A DNA stretch of 64,000 nucleotides from VAXT01 sp963774625 (GTDB lineage: Bacteria > Actinomycetota > Thermoleophilia > Gaiellales > Gaiellaceae). The number at the start of each line of letters is the position of its first letter. Within the stretch, counting starts at the first letter, position 1. The notes under the pieces were generated by a model that saw only the letters and a program-made list of their open reading frames with translations, ran no database searches and was not told where the DNA came from. The stretch lies in assembly GCA_963774625.1 (NCBI GenBank), contig CAVZFQ010000013.1, forward strand, positions 186,001-250,000, written 5' to 3'. Below, piece by piece: positions 33,174 through 43,089 of this stretch. Made by a program: the position numbers and the translations under genes.

Positions 33174-34124
33174 TCAATCGCTCGGCAGCTCCGTTCGCGC
33201 CGGCCGCTGCGTCAGCCACCCTTCCGTATCGCGGACTCGCCGAGCGGTCGCGAGCAAGAGCTCCACGCCCTCGGTTGGCGGCAACCACGACGCGAAATCA
33301 ATCGGGAAGCTCAGCGGCGGGTCGAACGGCACAGCCACGACACCCGCAATCGCCTCTTCCGCCCACTCGCCGACGAATACGGAGACGACCTCGCCGTCCG
33401 CGACCGGCAGCATCCGCCGATCCCACGGAGCGCTGAGAGTCTCCCGTGTTCGTTCCAGCTCAGAGCCTGCAGCTCGGACCACCGCCCGCAGCCATGCGTT
33501 GAACGCTCGCCCCACTGGCTCGCGCGGCAACAGCACGCATTCCTCGGCGAAGGCACCGACGGGAATCGCATCCGCGCTCGCGTAGCCGTGCGAGGCCGAT
33601 AACGCGGCCAGCAGCGGCTCGTCCCTCAGCGCGTCGATGCGAACGCCGTGTCGACGCGCCGCCGCCGGCGTCTCCATCACAACCGCCGCCGCAAGCTCAC
33701 GGGCCGCGACCCGCCGCAGCAACTCCGGCGTCACGTCCTCATCGAGCCGAACCTGTAGCTCCTCACGCTGCGCCGCCATTTCCTCGCCGATCCGCGTCGC
33801 CAGCGAGCGGCTGAACGGTCCATAGCCGACGGTCAGGAGGCCGCGATCCGGCTCCGCCGCATGACGCGCCTCGTCGACCGCAGCGTCCACCTCGGTGAGC
33901 GCCCGCCTCGCATGCTCGAGGAGAGCTGCTCCCGCCGCTGTCAGCTCGACGCGCCGCGTCGTCCGGACGAAAAGCACCAACCCGAGCTCGCGCTCTAGCT
34001 CGCGGATAGCGCGCGACAGCGGCGACTGCGACATGTGCAGACGCTCCGCGGCGCGCCCGAAATGCAACTCCTCGGCGACCGCGACGAAATAGCGCAGCTG
34101 CCGGAGCTCAACGGGAACATCCAC
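33174..34124 (-). CDS. LysR-family transcriptional regulator
   Basis: A 316-residue regulator. The winged helix-turn-helix is at the N-terminus (ELRQLRYFVAVAEELHFGRAAERLHMSQSPLSRAIRELERELG), followed by a periplasmic-binding-like effector domain (LLTVGYGPFSRSLATRIGEEM ... LLAALSASHGYAS). The GTG at 34124 puts the domain at the expected distance; the frame extends to 34214 with low-complexity sequence and is rejected. It may control the SDR/hydrolase pair downstream, which begins 94 bp further on. It is the last island gene before the right attachment core. Confidence 0.87.
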   Translation of the reverse strand: MDVPVELRQLRYFVAVAEELHFGRAAERLHMSQSPLSRAIRELERELGLVLFVRTTRRVELTAAGAALLEHARRALTEVDAAVDEARHAAEPDRGLLTVGYGPFSRSLATRIGEEMAAQREELQVRLDEDVTPELLRRVAARELAAAVVMETPAAARRHGVRIDALRDEPLLAALSASHGYASADAIPVGAFAEECVLLPREPVGRAFNAWLRAVVRAAGSELERTRETLSAPWDRRMLPVADGEVVSVFVGEWAEEAIAGVVAVPFDPPLSFPIDFASWLPPTEGVELLLATARRVRDTEGWLTQRPARTELPSD

Positions 34125-34338
34125 TGCCGCGGATACTGAACCCGCCGCCTTCCCAGCGCCAGCGCTCGCCCGACGGCCGACGCACCGCGGCCGCCCGGTG
34201 TCACGGGCGTCCACGCACGGCCACTTGCGGGCACTTCGATGAGGCCACCGCGATTCACCGCCGGGCTAAAACTGCCTGGAAATCAGGCTGAATCGCCCAA
34301 GCGGCCGGAGCCCTTCACTAACCGTGAACGGGTCAGAA

Positions 34339-34360
34339 GACGTACCCGTTTCGTACCTGG
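34339..34360 (+). repeat. 22-bp direct repeat near right end of island
   Basis: Second copy of the block at 19558-19579 (two mismatches, same orientation), 51 bp before the right attachment core. The region 34125-34411 contains no gene I can support; in particular no integrase or its remains are readable. Confidence 0.45.
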
Positions 34361-34413
34361 AAGCCGCGTTCCGCCGTTGCCGAAACAGACGAAGTCCCTG
34401 CAAAAGGGCCGAA

Positions 34414-34486
34414 AGCCGACGCGCGGACTCGAACCGCGGACCCCTTCATTACGAGTGAAGTGCTCTACCAGCTGAGCTACGTCGGC
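34414..34486 (-). tRNA. tRNA-Thr (anticodon CGT)
   Basis: Reading the minus strand gives a complete 73-nt cloverleaf: acceptor GCCGACG/CGTCGGC, D arm GCTC...GAGC, anticodon stem CTTCA/TGAAG with loop CTCGTAA (anticodon CGT), T arm CGCGG/CCGCG with loop TTCGAGT, discriminator T. CCA is not encoded. Its 3' 41 nt plus three flanking bases (34412-34455) are duplicated at 19396-19439, so the gene is the presumed integration site of the 15-kb island. Confidence 0.96.
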
Positions 34487-34630
34487 GGGGTGCTCTTAGC
34501 TTAGCCGCGCTTTGGCGGCTGCTTGCAATGACGCTAACCTCTGCGCAGACGGTTTCCCTGCAGAACGCGGCCTTTTGCCGGCAGACCTATGACTGCGGCG
34601 CCCAGTCAACGTCTGAGAGGAGACCCCCGC

Positions 34631-35083
34631 ATGCCGACCGATCCGATCGCACCCTGGCCGCTGGTCAAGCGCAGCCCCACCAGGATCTTCCCCGTGCGCC
34701 CGCTACAGCAGCTCCTGCGCGCGCGTAACCACCCCGTCGCGGTCGACGGGATCTTCGGGCCCAACACCGAGGCTGCCGTCAAGGCCTTCCAGCAGAGCAA
34801 GAACCTCTCGGCCGACGGCATCGTCGGTCCGCAGACCTGGCCCAAGCTCGTCGTCCAGGTCAAGCAGGGCGACTCCGGAGACGCGGTCCGCGGCGTGCAG
34901 GAGGTCATGAAGTTCCACGACCAGTCCGACGGCGAAGGGCCGGCGATCTACGTCGACGGCATCTTCGGGCCGATCACCGACAACTGGGTTCGCGGCTTCC
35001 AGACCGCTGTGGGAACCGCTTCCGACGGCATCGTGGGCCCGATCACCTGGCGCGCATTGGTCAGCGGGATGCTCTCGGGCTAG
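34631..35083 (+). CDS. Protein with two peptidoglycan-binding domains
   Basis: A 150-residue protein made of two PG_binding_1 repeats: PLQQLLRARNHPVAVDGIFGPNTEAAVKAFQQSKNLSADGIVGPQTW and VRGVQEVMKFHDQSDGEGPAIYVDGIFGPITDNWVRGFQTAVG...DGIVGPITWRAL. Each has the typical DGIFGPxT and DGIVGPxTW signatures. No signal peptide is visible and no catalytic domain is attached, so it may be exported by another route or act in the cytoplasm. The ATG at 34631 follows a GGAG about 11 nt upstream. It lies just outside the tRNA-Thr gene. Confidence 0.88.
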   Translation: MPTDPIAPWPLVKRSPTRIFPVRPLQQLLRARNHPVAVDGIFGPNTEAAVKAFQQSKNLSADGIVGPQTWPKLVVQVKQGDSGDAVRGVQEVMKFHDQSDGEGPAIYVDGIFGPITDNWVRGFQTAVGTASDGIVGPITWRALVSGMLSG

Positions 35084-35173
35084 TCGTCACCAGGCGGTTT
35101 ATGGACTTCAGGCCTAGGAACGGGCCGCCGATGACAACTACCGATGCCTCGGCTAGTCTCACGCGGTTCGCCC

Positions 35174-36247
35174 ATGGCCCCCGGGGGGATGACCATTCGC
35201 AGCGGCGTGCTCGTTGGCGCGCTCGCTCTCACCTTTTCAATTGGCTCTGCACCGCAGGGGCAGCAACTCGATCCGTTGAAACCAGGTCCGATGACCGGCG
35301 TCCAGTTCCACTGCAACTGGGGCGGCCAGAGCGACGCACACCGGCAAACGGTGGCCGCGAAGCTCGGCGCCGCCGGCGTGAAGTCGGTGCGCATCGATCT
35401 GGGCTGGTCGTCGCTGCAGCCGACCCGTCGCAAGCGCGTCAGCGGCTGGCACGTCCGGCTCGCCGACCGCTGCGTCAACCTCGCCCGGGCGCAGGGCATG
35501 GACGTCCTGCTCACGATCATCTGGACGCCGGGCTGGGCAAACGGTGGTCGTGACCGCTCGGTGCCGCCGACCCGGAACCGGGAGTTCGCCTGGTTCGCGC
35601 GCTGGGCAGCGACTCACTTCCGCGGGCGCGTCTCCGCCTGGGAGATCTGGAACGAGCCGGGCAACAAGCAGTTCTGGAAAGGCTCGACGCGCCGCTACGT
35701 GAGTCTGCTCAAGGCCGCGTATCCGGCAATCAAGGCCGGTGACCGCAAGGCCAAGGTCGTCTTCGGCGGCGTCAGCCACAACGACGACCGCTACGTGGCA
35801 GCCGCCTACCGCGCCGGCGCCAAGGGCTCGTTCGACGTGATGGCGACCCACCCGTACCAGGGCATGGGCGACTCGCCGCCCGAGACCGCGGACAAGGGCA
35901 CCGACTGGTGGCTGATGACCCACGTCGACGCCGTGCACCGGCTGATGGTGCGCCACGGCGACGGCGCCAAGCCGATCTGGTTCACCGAGTACGGCTGGTC
36001 GGTCCACGACAACGCACCTGACCAGCCCAACTGGAGCCGCGGCGTCACGGCCGCGGAGCAGGCGAGCTACCTCGTGCGCTCGTTCGCCCTGATCAAGGCG
36101 CGCTACCCGTACGTCGAGCGAACGTACTGGTACAAGGATGCGACCCGCCGCGGCGAGGACACACACCAGGCGGGGTACGGGCTCCTGCAGGCCGACCTCA
36201 GCCCGCGGCCGTCCTACACGGCGCTGAAAACGCTCCTGGCCGGATAG
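35174..36247 (+). CDS. Exported cellulase-like glycoside hydrolase (TIM barrel)
   Basis: A protein of about 355 residues with an N-terminal signal (SGVLVGALALTFSIGSA). The (beta/alpha)8 barrel features are clear: MTGVQFHCNWGG, VRIDLGWSSLQP, VSAWEIWNEPGNKQFW with the acid/base Glu in WNEP, and PIWFTEYGWSVHD with the nucleophile Glu. The layout matches clan GH-A enzymes near GH5/GH39. Substrate is not predictable; the neighbouring sugar ABC importer makes an oligosaccharide plausible. The start is uncertain (35144, 35174 or 35189); none has a strong ribosome site. Confidence 0.85.
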   Translation: MAPGGMTIRSGVLVGALALTFSIGSAPQGQQLDPLKPGPMTGVQFHCNWGGQSDAHRQTVAAKLGAAGVKSVRIDLGWSSLQPTRRKRVSGWHVRLADRCVNLARAQGMDVLLTIIWTPGWANGGRDRSVPPTRNREFAWFARWAATHFRGRVSAWEIWNEPGNKQFWKGSTRRYVSLLKAAYPAIKAGDRKAKVVFGGVSHNDDRYVAAAYRAGAKGSFDVMATHPYQGMGDSPPETADKGTDWWLMTHVDAVHRLMVRHGDGAKPIWFTEYGWSVHDNAPDQPNWSRGVTAAEQASYLVRSFALIKARYPYVERTYWYKDATRRGEDTHQAGYGLLQADLSPRPSYTALKTLLAG

Positions 36248-37670
36248 CAAACGGGCCCCGGGGAATCCCGAGGCCCGAGAGCAACTCCTGAAGGGCTTGG
36301 ATCGCTAGATCTTGCCCCTGTTCCGCCACTTGCGGAAGATCCGCTGAACCTCGCTGCGTCGTGTCCGAGACGGACTCGGCCGCCGACTTCCGGCCCTGGG
36401 CGACCTCGGCGAACATCTGCGGGATCAACCAGGTGTTGAACACCTCGTCGATGGCCGCGTTCGAGAACCCCGGGTAGCCGACGTTCGTCGTGGCCGTCCT
36501 CGAGATCGTGTCGAGGACGCCGTACTTCCCGCTCGGATCCGCGTTGAGCTTCTGCTTGATGTTCTTGACCGCCCCGGGCCAGCCGGGGAAGTTGTAGAAC
36601 TTCGAGTTCAGGAAGTGGCCGTTGTAGGTCGGGACCATCATGTCCAGCAGGAACTTCTTCGCCAGACGCTTGTTGGACGCGAACTTCCAGATCGTGTAGA
36701 CGCCCATCACGTGCTCGAGACCGAGACGCTGCTTGGCCTTCGGAATCGGAGCGATGGCGAGGTTCCGCGCCAATGACGGGTTCTGCAACTCCGCGGTCCG
36801 CATGATCGAGATCGCGTTGAAGGCCAGGGAGATGCGGCCGGCGAGCATGGCGTTGTTGTTCGAGGCCGGCACCCACGCGAAGATGTCGCTGACCATGCCC
36901 CGGCGGTAGAGGCTGGCCATGAAGTTGACCGCGTCGCGGGTCGCCTTCGTGTTCAGCGTCACCTTGGCTTCGGCGTTCTGGATGTACGAGCCGAAGCACT
37001 GCATGCAGGCGATGAGGGCCATGTTCGAGTCGAGCTCGTTCGACATCCCGATCCCGATCGGATGGTTGTTCGCCTTCAGCTTCGGAGCGGCCCGGCTCAC
37101 CGCATCCCACGTCGTCGGCCTTTCGCCGACCTCTCCCCACCAGTCCCGCCGGTAGTGGACGGGGTCGGGCACGTAGTTGTCGGGCCAGCCGAACCACTTC
37201 TTGGTCTTCGGGTTGTAGGCCGAGCGGCGGGCCAGGCCCTTCATCGGGCCGTGCTTCTTCGTCGCCTGCTGGATGATGTCGCCCAGGCCGATGACCTGGT
37301 CCTCGTACGCGGCAGGCGGCGAGAGATGCTGGAAGAGGTCGTGCCCGCTCCGGGCTGCGACCTCCGATGACGCGCGCGCCGGCAGGTCGGTGAGGTTGAC
37401 GTGGTCGACCGTCACCTCGCAGTCGTTCTTGCGGCCCCAGACCTTCGTGTAGACGTTGTCGAACCACTTGTCGTACGCGGGCACGAAATGCACCCACTGG
37501 ATGATCTTCAGCTGGTTCGCAGCCTCCCGACCGTGGTACTTCAGAGGCCCGGCGACGGACGTCTTCGGGGCGGCGCCGCTGTAGATGACCGCCGCGGTCC
37601 CAAGACCCGCGCGCCGTAAGAGCTCCCGCCTGCTCAACCACGCCTTGCGCTCTTTGTCGTCCTCGGCCAT
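36198..37670 (-). CDS. Tat-exported sugar ABC transporter binding protein (C-terminal frameshift)
   Basis: A family-1 type extracellular solute-binding protein, ~455 residues to its natural end. The N-terminus has a twin-arginine signal (LSRRELLRRAGLGTAAVIYSGA). The body shows the usual binding-protein pattern (QWVHFVPAYDKWFDNVYTKVWGRKNDCEVTV, GRISLAFNAISIM). In the present frame the tail reads SVSDTTQRGSADLP and continues to 36198 into the glycoside hydrolase gene. A frame shift near 36,354-36,365 would give EVQRIFRKWRNRGKI and stop at 36305, which is the normal ending of this family. It feeds the permeases encoded downstream on the same strand; substrate probably a sugar. Confidence 0.87.
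   Translation of the reverse strand: MAEDDKERKAWLSRRELLRRAGLGTAAVIYSGAAPKTSVAGPLKYHGREAANQLKIIQWVHFVPAYDKWFDNVYTKVWGRKNDCEVTVDHVNLTDLPARASSEVAARSGHDLFQHLSPPAAYEDQVIGLGDIIQQATKKHGPMKGLARRSAYNPKTKKWFGWPDNYVPDPVHYRRDWWGEVGERPTTWDAVSRAAPKLKANNHPIGIGMSNELDSNMALIACMQCFGSYIQNAEAKVTLNTKATRDAVNFMASLYRRGMVSDIFAWVPASNNNAMLAGRISLAFNAISIMRTAELQNPSLARNLAIAPIPKAKQRLGLEHVMGVYTIWKFASNKRLAKKFLLDMMVPTYNGHFLNSKFYNFPGWPGAVKNIKQKLNADPSGKYGVLDTISRTATTNVGYPGFSNAAIDEVFNTWLIPQMFAEVAQGRKSAAESVSDTTQRGSADLPQVAEQGQDLAIQALQELLSGLGIPRGPFAIRPGAFSAPCRTAAG
36253..36276. terminator. Hairpin between glycoside hydrolase and binding-protein genes
   Basis: GGGCC...GGG-AAT-CCC..GGCCC forms a stem just after the glycoside hydrolase stop at 36247. 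It also lies just past the probable original stop (36305) of the convergent binding-protein gene, so it would serve both genes, and argues that the readthrough of that frame to 36198 is not ancestral. Confidence 0.6.
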
Positions 37671-37725
37671 GGGCGCTCCTTTCCGCTGGGGGCTCCTGTG
37701 AGCGGGACCCTAATTGTTCATTTCG

Positions 37726-38629
37726 TTACCTGAACGCCCCACCGGTAAACCCGGCGATGAAGCGGTCGAGGAACAGGTTGTAGAGCAGGGCGAGCGGGAT
37801 GGCGGGGATCAGCGCGGCGGCCATCAGCGACTGCCAGAAATAGACGTCCCCGCGGATCAGCTCGAGCGGGACTCCGCTCGAGACCGTCCTCGCGTCGGAG
37901 GTCGAGATGAAGGTCACGGCGTAGATGAACTCGTTGGCCACGAGCGAGAACGAGAAGATGACGACGGTCAGGATCCCCGGCAACGAGATCGGGAAGACGA
38001 CACGCACCAGAGCCATCAGGCGCGAGGCGCCGTCGATCATCGCCGCGTCTTCGAGCTCGGGCGGGATCGTCTTGAAGAACCCCATCAGCAGCCAGGTCGA
38101 GAAGGGGACCGTGAAGGAGGGGTAGACGACGATCAGGGACCACAGCCGATCCTGTAGGCCCAGCTCGGCCACCACCCGCGAGAGCGGCAGGAACAGCAGC
38201 GTCGGCGGGACGAGGTAGGTGAGGAAGATGCCCGACTCCGGCGCTCTGCCCCCAGCCGCCCGAGAGCCGGGCGAGCGCGTAGCCCGCCGGCAACGCGAGC
38301 GCGAGCGTGATGAGGACGACGATCAGGCCGACGAGCGCGGTGTTCTGGAGCCAGTCGACGTACTTCGTGTCCCTGAAGATGAACTCGTAGTTCGAGGTCG
38401 TGACGTTCTCGACCCCGAGCGGCAGCCACTCGTGGTCTTTCAGCGGGAGGCGCTCGGTCGGGGCCGCCTCGGCCTCGTTGAAGACGAAGGGGACGTTCTC
38501 GACGTTGTAGAGATCGCCGTTCGTCTTGAGCGACGTCATCAGCATCCAGTAGAAGGGGAACGCGAGCACGATCGCGAACGGCCCGACGACGAGCCACGCG
38601 AACACGTTCTGCTTGTTCCTCGCCCACAT
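37726..38629 (-). pseudogene. Sugar ABC transporter permease, MalG type, frameshifted near 38,240
   Basis: An inner-membrane permease of about 300 residues in two frames. The start ATG at 38629 has GGAGGGG 7 nt upstream. The N-terminal frame has VFAWLVVGPFAIVLAFPFYWMLMTSLK and the first inner segments to LALALPAGYALARL. The C-terminal frame contains the EAA loop (PPELEDAAMIDGASRLMALVRVVFPISLPG) that docks the ATPase, and further segments. The frame changes in the GGAGTCGGGCATC stretch at about 38,228-38,256. Adding or removing one base restores a family-length protein. It acts with the permease at 38795 and ATPase at 39786. Confidence 0.78.
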
Positions 38630-38794
38630 GTCAGTGCCCCTCCCGGTGATGCTGTCGAGCTTCTGGGTCGCGAGCACCAAGCCAGAGGCCGCACTCGTCC
38701 GCGGCCAAGGCCGGACGCCTTGGCAAGGGCGAGGGTGGGTTCTGGCGCCGCGTGATCGCGGGCCAGAAGCCGGCGAGTATTGCCGGGAGGGGCA

Positions 38795-39751
38795 CTATGT
38801 GACCTCCGTGCGGCGCGCGAACCAGAGCATCCCGATCGAGACGAAGACGAGGATCGGCAGCAGGTAGAGGGAAATGGCCGCGCCGGCACCGAGCGAGCTA
38901 CCGCGGATGCCGGTCTGGAAGGCCCACATCGTCAGCATCTGCGTCTGGTTGAACGGGCCGCCGTTCGTGAGGATGTAGACGACGGTGATGTCGGTCGCCG
39001 TGAAGACGATCCCGAACAGGAGCGCGACGAGCGCGATCGGGAGCTGCAGCGGCAACGTGACGTAGAAGAGCTTCTTGAGGCCGGTCGCCCCGTCGATTTT
39101 CGCCGCGTCGTCGACCTCGGCCGGGATCGAGGCGAGCCCCGCGATGAAGATGACCGTGGCGAACGGCAGGATCCGCCACGCGTGCACGGCGATGATCGAG
39201 GCCATCGCCAGGTTCGGCCGGCCAAGCCATTGCGGCGGATCGAGGGGATCGATGAGATCGATACCGAGGGCGTCGAGTGGGCCGGTCTGCAGGCGAACGA
39301 CCGTCCAGTTCACCACCGAGAGCGTCGGCTCGAAGATCCAGAGCCAGCCGATCGTCCCCAGCGAGACCGGCGCCGCCCACGGGAGCAAGATCAGGAAGCG
39401 AAGGAACCACTTCCCGGGAAAGTCCTTCACCAGCCAGTGGGCGAGGATCGCCGCGCCGACGAGGACGATCGCCTGCGAGACGACGGTGAACAGGATCGTG
39501 TTGCGGAGCGCGCGGCGGAAGTTCTCGCTCCCCCACTCCTCGGTGTAGTTGCGCAACCCGACCCAATCGCCGGTGAGCGACCCGGCGGTCGCATCCGTGA
39601 AGCTGAGGTAGATCGCGAGCCCGAGCGGCGCGCCGATGAGCAGGCCGATATAGAGAACGGCCGGGCTGATCAGGACCGGCGCAAGGAACCTGCGCTCCTC
39701 GAGGACATCTCGCCAGCGCCCCCGAGGCCTGGGAGAAGCGGAGGCCTCCAC
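38795..39751 (-). CDS. Sugar ABC transporter permease, MalF type
   Basis: A 318-residue permease with six membrane segments (FLAPVLISPAVLYIGLLIGAPLGLAIYLSF first). The EAA motif is IPAEVDDAAKIDGATGLKKLFYVTLPL. It pairs with the MalG-type subunit encoded 165 bp downstream and the binding protein after that. The GTG start at 39751 lies 34 bp from the divergent ATPase gene and has a TAGGAT box 9 nt upstream, with no ribosome site. Confidence 0.9.
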   Translation of the reverse strand: MEASASPRPRGRWRDVLEERRFLAPVLISPAVLYIGLLIGAPLGLAIYLSFTDATAGSLTGDWVGLRNYTEEWGSENFRRALRNTILFTVVSQAIVLVGAAILAHWLVKDFPGKWFLRFLILLPWAAPVSLGTIGWLWIFEPTLSVVNWTVVRLQTGPLDALGIDLIDPLDPPQWLGRPNLAMASIIAVHAWRILPFATVIFIAGLASIPAEVDDAAKIDGATGLKKLFYVTLPLQLPIALVALLFGIVFTATDITVVYILTNGGPFNQTQMLTMWAFQTGIRGSSLGAGAAISLYLLPILVFVSIGMLWFARRTEVT

Positions 39752-39785
39752 GGCCGCGCGATCCTATGGGAATATCAGCCCGCGA

Positions 39786-40993
<1,208 letters not shown>

Positions 40994-40997
<4 letters not shown>

Positions 40998-41707
40998 GCA
41001 CCTTCGTCTTGATCCACGGCGGGGGAGACGTCGGTTGGTACTGGCATCTAGTCGAAGCCGAGTTGCGCCGGCGGGGGCACGACGTGGTGGCCCCGGATCT
41101 TCCGGCCGATGACGACTCGGCAGAGTTGACGGACTACGCCGACTTCGTGGTGCAGGTCGTCGGTGACCGGAAGGATCTGGTCGTCGTGGGCCAGTCGTTC
41201 GGCGCGTTCACCGCGCCCCTCGTTGCCGACCGGCTCCCGGTCGACGTGCTGGTCCTGGTGGCCGGGATGATCCCGGCACCCGGAGAGTCGCCGGGAGACT
41301 GGTGGGAGAACACCGGCTACCAGGTGGCGGTGCGGGAGCAAGCCGCGCGTGACGGCGGCCTGACCGGCAACGACGACCCGTACGTCAGCTTCTACCAAGA
41401 CGTGCCCCGTGAGCTGGCCGAGGAGGCGATGAGCAAGGAGCGCGCCCACCCGTCGCACGCCGCGATGGCTTCGCCGTGGCCACTGGACGCGTGGCCGAAC
41501 GTACCGACGAAGTTCGTGCTCTGCACCGAGGATCGCTTCTTCCCGCCCGACTTCTTCCGCCGGCTGGTGGCCGAGCGTCTCAACATCACGCCGGACGAGT
41601 TCGCGAGCGGTCACTGCCCCGCACTCAGCCGCCCGCAAGAGCTGGCGGACCTCCTGGAGGGCTACGCGGCGACCCCGGCGAACCGGGGGATGATCTCCTT
41701 GCCGTAG
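40994..41707 (+). CDS. Alpha/beta hydrolase, probable CTG start
   Basis: A 237-residue serine hydrolase. The core reads STFVLIHGGGDVGWYWHLVEAELRRRGHDVVAPDLP, then VVVGQSFGAFTAPLVADRL with the nucleophile Ser, and a C-terminal ASGHCPALSRPQEL with His. The family normally begins M-S-T-F; here the codon before AGC is CTG at 40994, overlapping the ATPase stop as CTGA in the same way as the ATGA/GTGA overlaps nearby. No ATG, GTG or TTG fits as well. It ends 46 bp inside the convergent oxidoreductase gene. Confidence 0.8.
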
Positions 41708-42690
41708 GTCTCGAGGGTCTGGTGCTGGCCCTCGGTCATGAGATAGACGTCGAACTGGTCGACGCCGATCGACTCGAGCTCCTTCAGCTTTGCGACGGCA
41801 TCATCAGCCGTGCCGATCACGGTGAAGCGATCGCAGATCTCGTCGGTGACGAACTCGCCGTGCTTCGCTCCGACACGGCTGTGGTCCTTGTAGTCGTAGA
41901 ACTCGCGCGTCTTGACGAAGTCGGTCAGCGCTTCCGGGATCTCGGAGTCGAAGCCGTAGCGCTCGACGAGGTCCATGACGTGGTTCGAGACCATCGCCGG
42001 GAACCAGCGCACCTGGTCGCGGGCGGCGGCGATGTCGTCGCTGATGTGGCTCGGCGCGCAAACGATGCACTGCAGCGCATCGGGATCGCGTCCCGCCTCT
42101 TCCGCGGCCTTCCGGGCTGTTTCCATGATCCACTGGATGATCTGCGGGTCGGCGAGCTGGATGATCACGCCGTCCCCGACCCGGCCCGCGACGGCGAGCG
42201 CCTTCGGCCCGTAGCCGGCGACGTGCATCGGGATCGGAGGCAGGTCGTCGCGAACCCACTCGAGTTTGAGCTCCTTCTCGTTCCACTCGACGGGCTTGCC
42301 GTTCATCAGGTCCTTCATCATCACCAGGCGCCTCTCGAACTCGGCGACCTTGACCGGCTTGAGGCCCACGACGCGTCTGGACGAGTCACCGCGCCCGATG
42401 CCCATCACCATCCGGCCGTTGGAGATGTCGTGCATGGTCGCGTACCAGCTGGCCGTGATGGTCGGGTCGCGGATGCCCGGGTTCGTGACGCAGTGGCCGA
42501 GCTTCAGGCGCTCCGTCGCCGTGGCTGCGAGTGGAAGAGTGGCGTACGACTCCTGCCAGAGGATGTGCGAGTCGTACGTCCAGCCGTACTCGAAGCCGTT
42601 CTGCTCGGCGAGCTGCATGAGCTCGATCATCCGCGTGTAGGGCGGGTCGGGCATGACGGTCATGCCGAAGCTGAGCACGGCGAGGAGCAT
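41662..42690 (-). CDS. Luciferase-like (LLM class) F420/FMN-dependent oxidoreductase
   Basis: A 342-residue TIM-barrel oxidoreductase. Motifs: LSFGMTVMPDPPYTRMIELMQLAEQNGFEYGWTYDSH, LKLGHCVTNPGIRDPTITASWYATMHDISNGRMVMGIGRGDSS and PIPMHVAGYGPKALAVAGRVGDGVI, which match F420-type LLM enzymes more than bacterial luciferase. Neighbours encode a carbamoylase-type amidase and a dihydropyrimidinase, so a step on a pyrimidine or hydantoin ring is plausible. The start at 42690 lies 9 bp from a divergent start. It overlaps the convergent hydrolase by 46 bp. Cofactor (F420 or FMN) cannot be settled from the sequence. Confidence 0.85.
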   Translation of the reverse strand: MLLAVLSFGMTVMPDPPYTRMIELMQLAEQNGFEYGWTYDSHILWQESYATLPLAATATERLKLGHCVTNPGIRDPTITASWYATMHDISNGRMVMGIGRGDSSRRVVGLKPVKVAEFERRLVMMKDLMNGKPVEWNEKELKLEWVRDDLPPIPMHVAGYGPKALAVAGRVGDGVIIQLADPQIIQWIMETARKAAEEAGRDPDALQCIVCAPSHISDDIAAARDQVRWFPAMVSNHVMDLVERYGFDSEIPEALTDFVKTREFYDYKDHSRVGAKHGEFVTDEICDRFTVIGTADDAVAKLKELESIGVDQFDVYLMTEGQHQTLETYGKEIIPRFAGVAA

Positions 42691-42699
42691 ACTCCCGGC

Positions 42700-43089
42700 A
42701 TGGCGCGAAGCTTCACCTTCCTGGCCGCAACGGCTGCGGGCGTCGCTGCGATCGATCTGGCGTACAAGGCGTGGGCCGGCCCGGTCTTCCTTCACGAGCG
42801 GTCGGCGCTGTACGGACTGGGGATCGGCCTTGTGTGTCTCGCGTGGGCGGCTGCGATCGTGCTCCTGCGCTCGCCTTCGGTCGCCCTCGCGGCAGGGCCT
42901 CTGGTCGGCGGAGCGCTCGGCAACGGCCTGTCGCTCGCGCTCTGGCCGGGCGTGCCGAATCCGCTCGTCGTCGACGGGCTGGCGTTCAACCTGGCCGACG
43001 TGAGCGTGGCCCTCGGGCTGGTTCTCCTGCTCCCGGTGCTGATCGCGTTCGCGGTGCGGAACCGCGGGCGACTGTTCGAGCCCGTTTAG
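42700..43089 (+). CDS. Short signal-peptidase-II-like membrane protein
   Basis: A 129-residue protein with four membrane segments. The N-terminal AAIDLAYKAWAG resembles the DQxTK start of LspA, and VVDGLAFNLADVSVALGLVLLL resembles its active-site region, with Asp residues in VVD and FNLAD. The loop between the two Asp is only a few residues, against ~15-18 in LspA, and the protein is 20-40 residues shorter than LspA. It may be a reduced lipoprotein signal peptidase or a relative with another role. Its start is 9 bp from the divergent oxidoreductase start and its end overlaps the amidase end by 4 bp. Confidence 0.65.
   Translation: MARSFTFLAATAAGVAAIDLAYKAWAGPVFLHERSALYGLGIGLVCLAWAAAIVLLRSPSVALAAGPLVGGALGNGLSLALWPGVPNPLVVDGLAFNLADVSVALGLVLLLPVLIAFAVRNRGRLFEPV

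Noticed and set aside
34215..34411. Integrase remnant next to the tRNA-Thr gene
   Set aside because: No frame shows tyrosine-recombinase motifs (R..HxxR..Y); the segment reads as non-coding.
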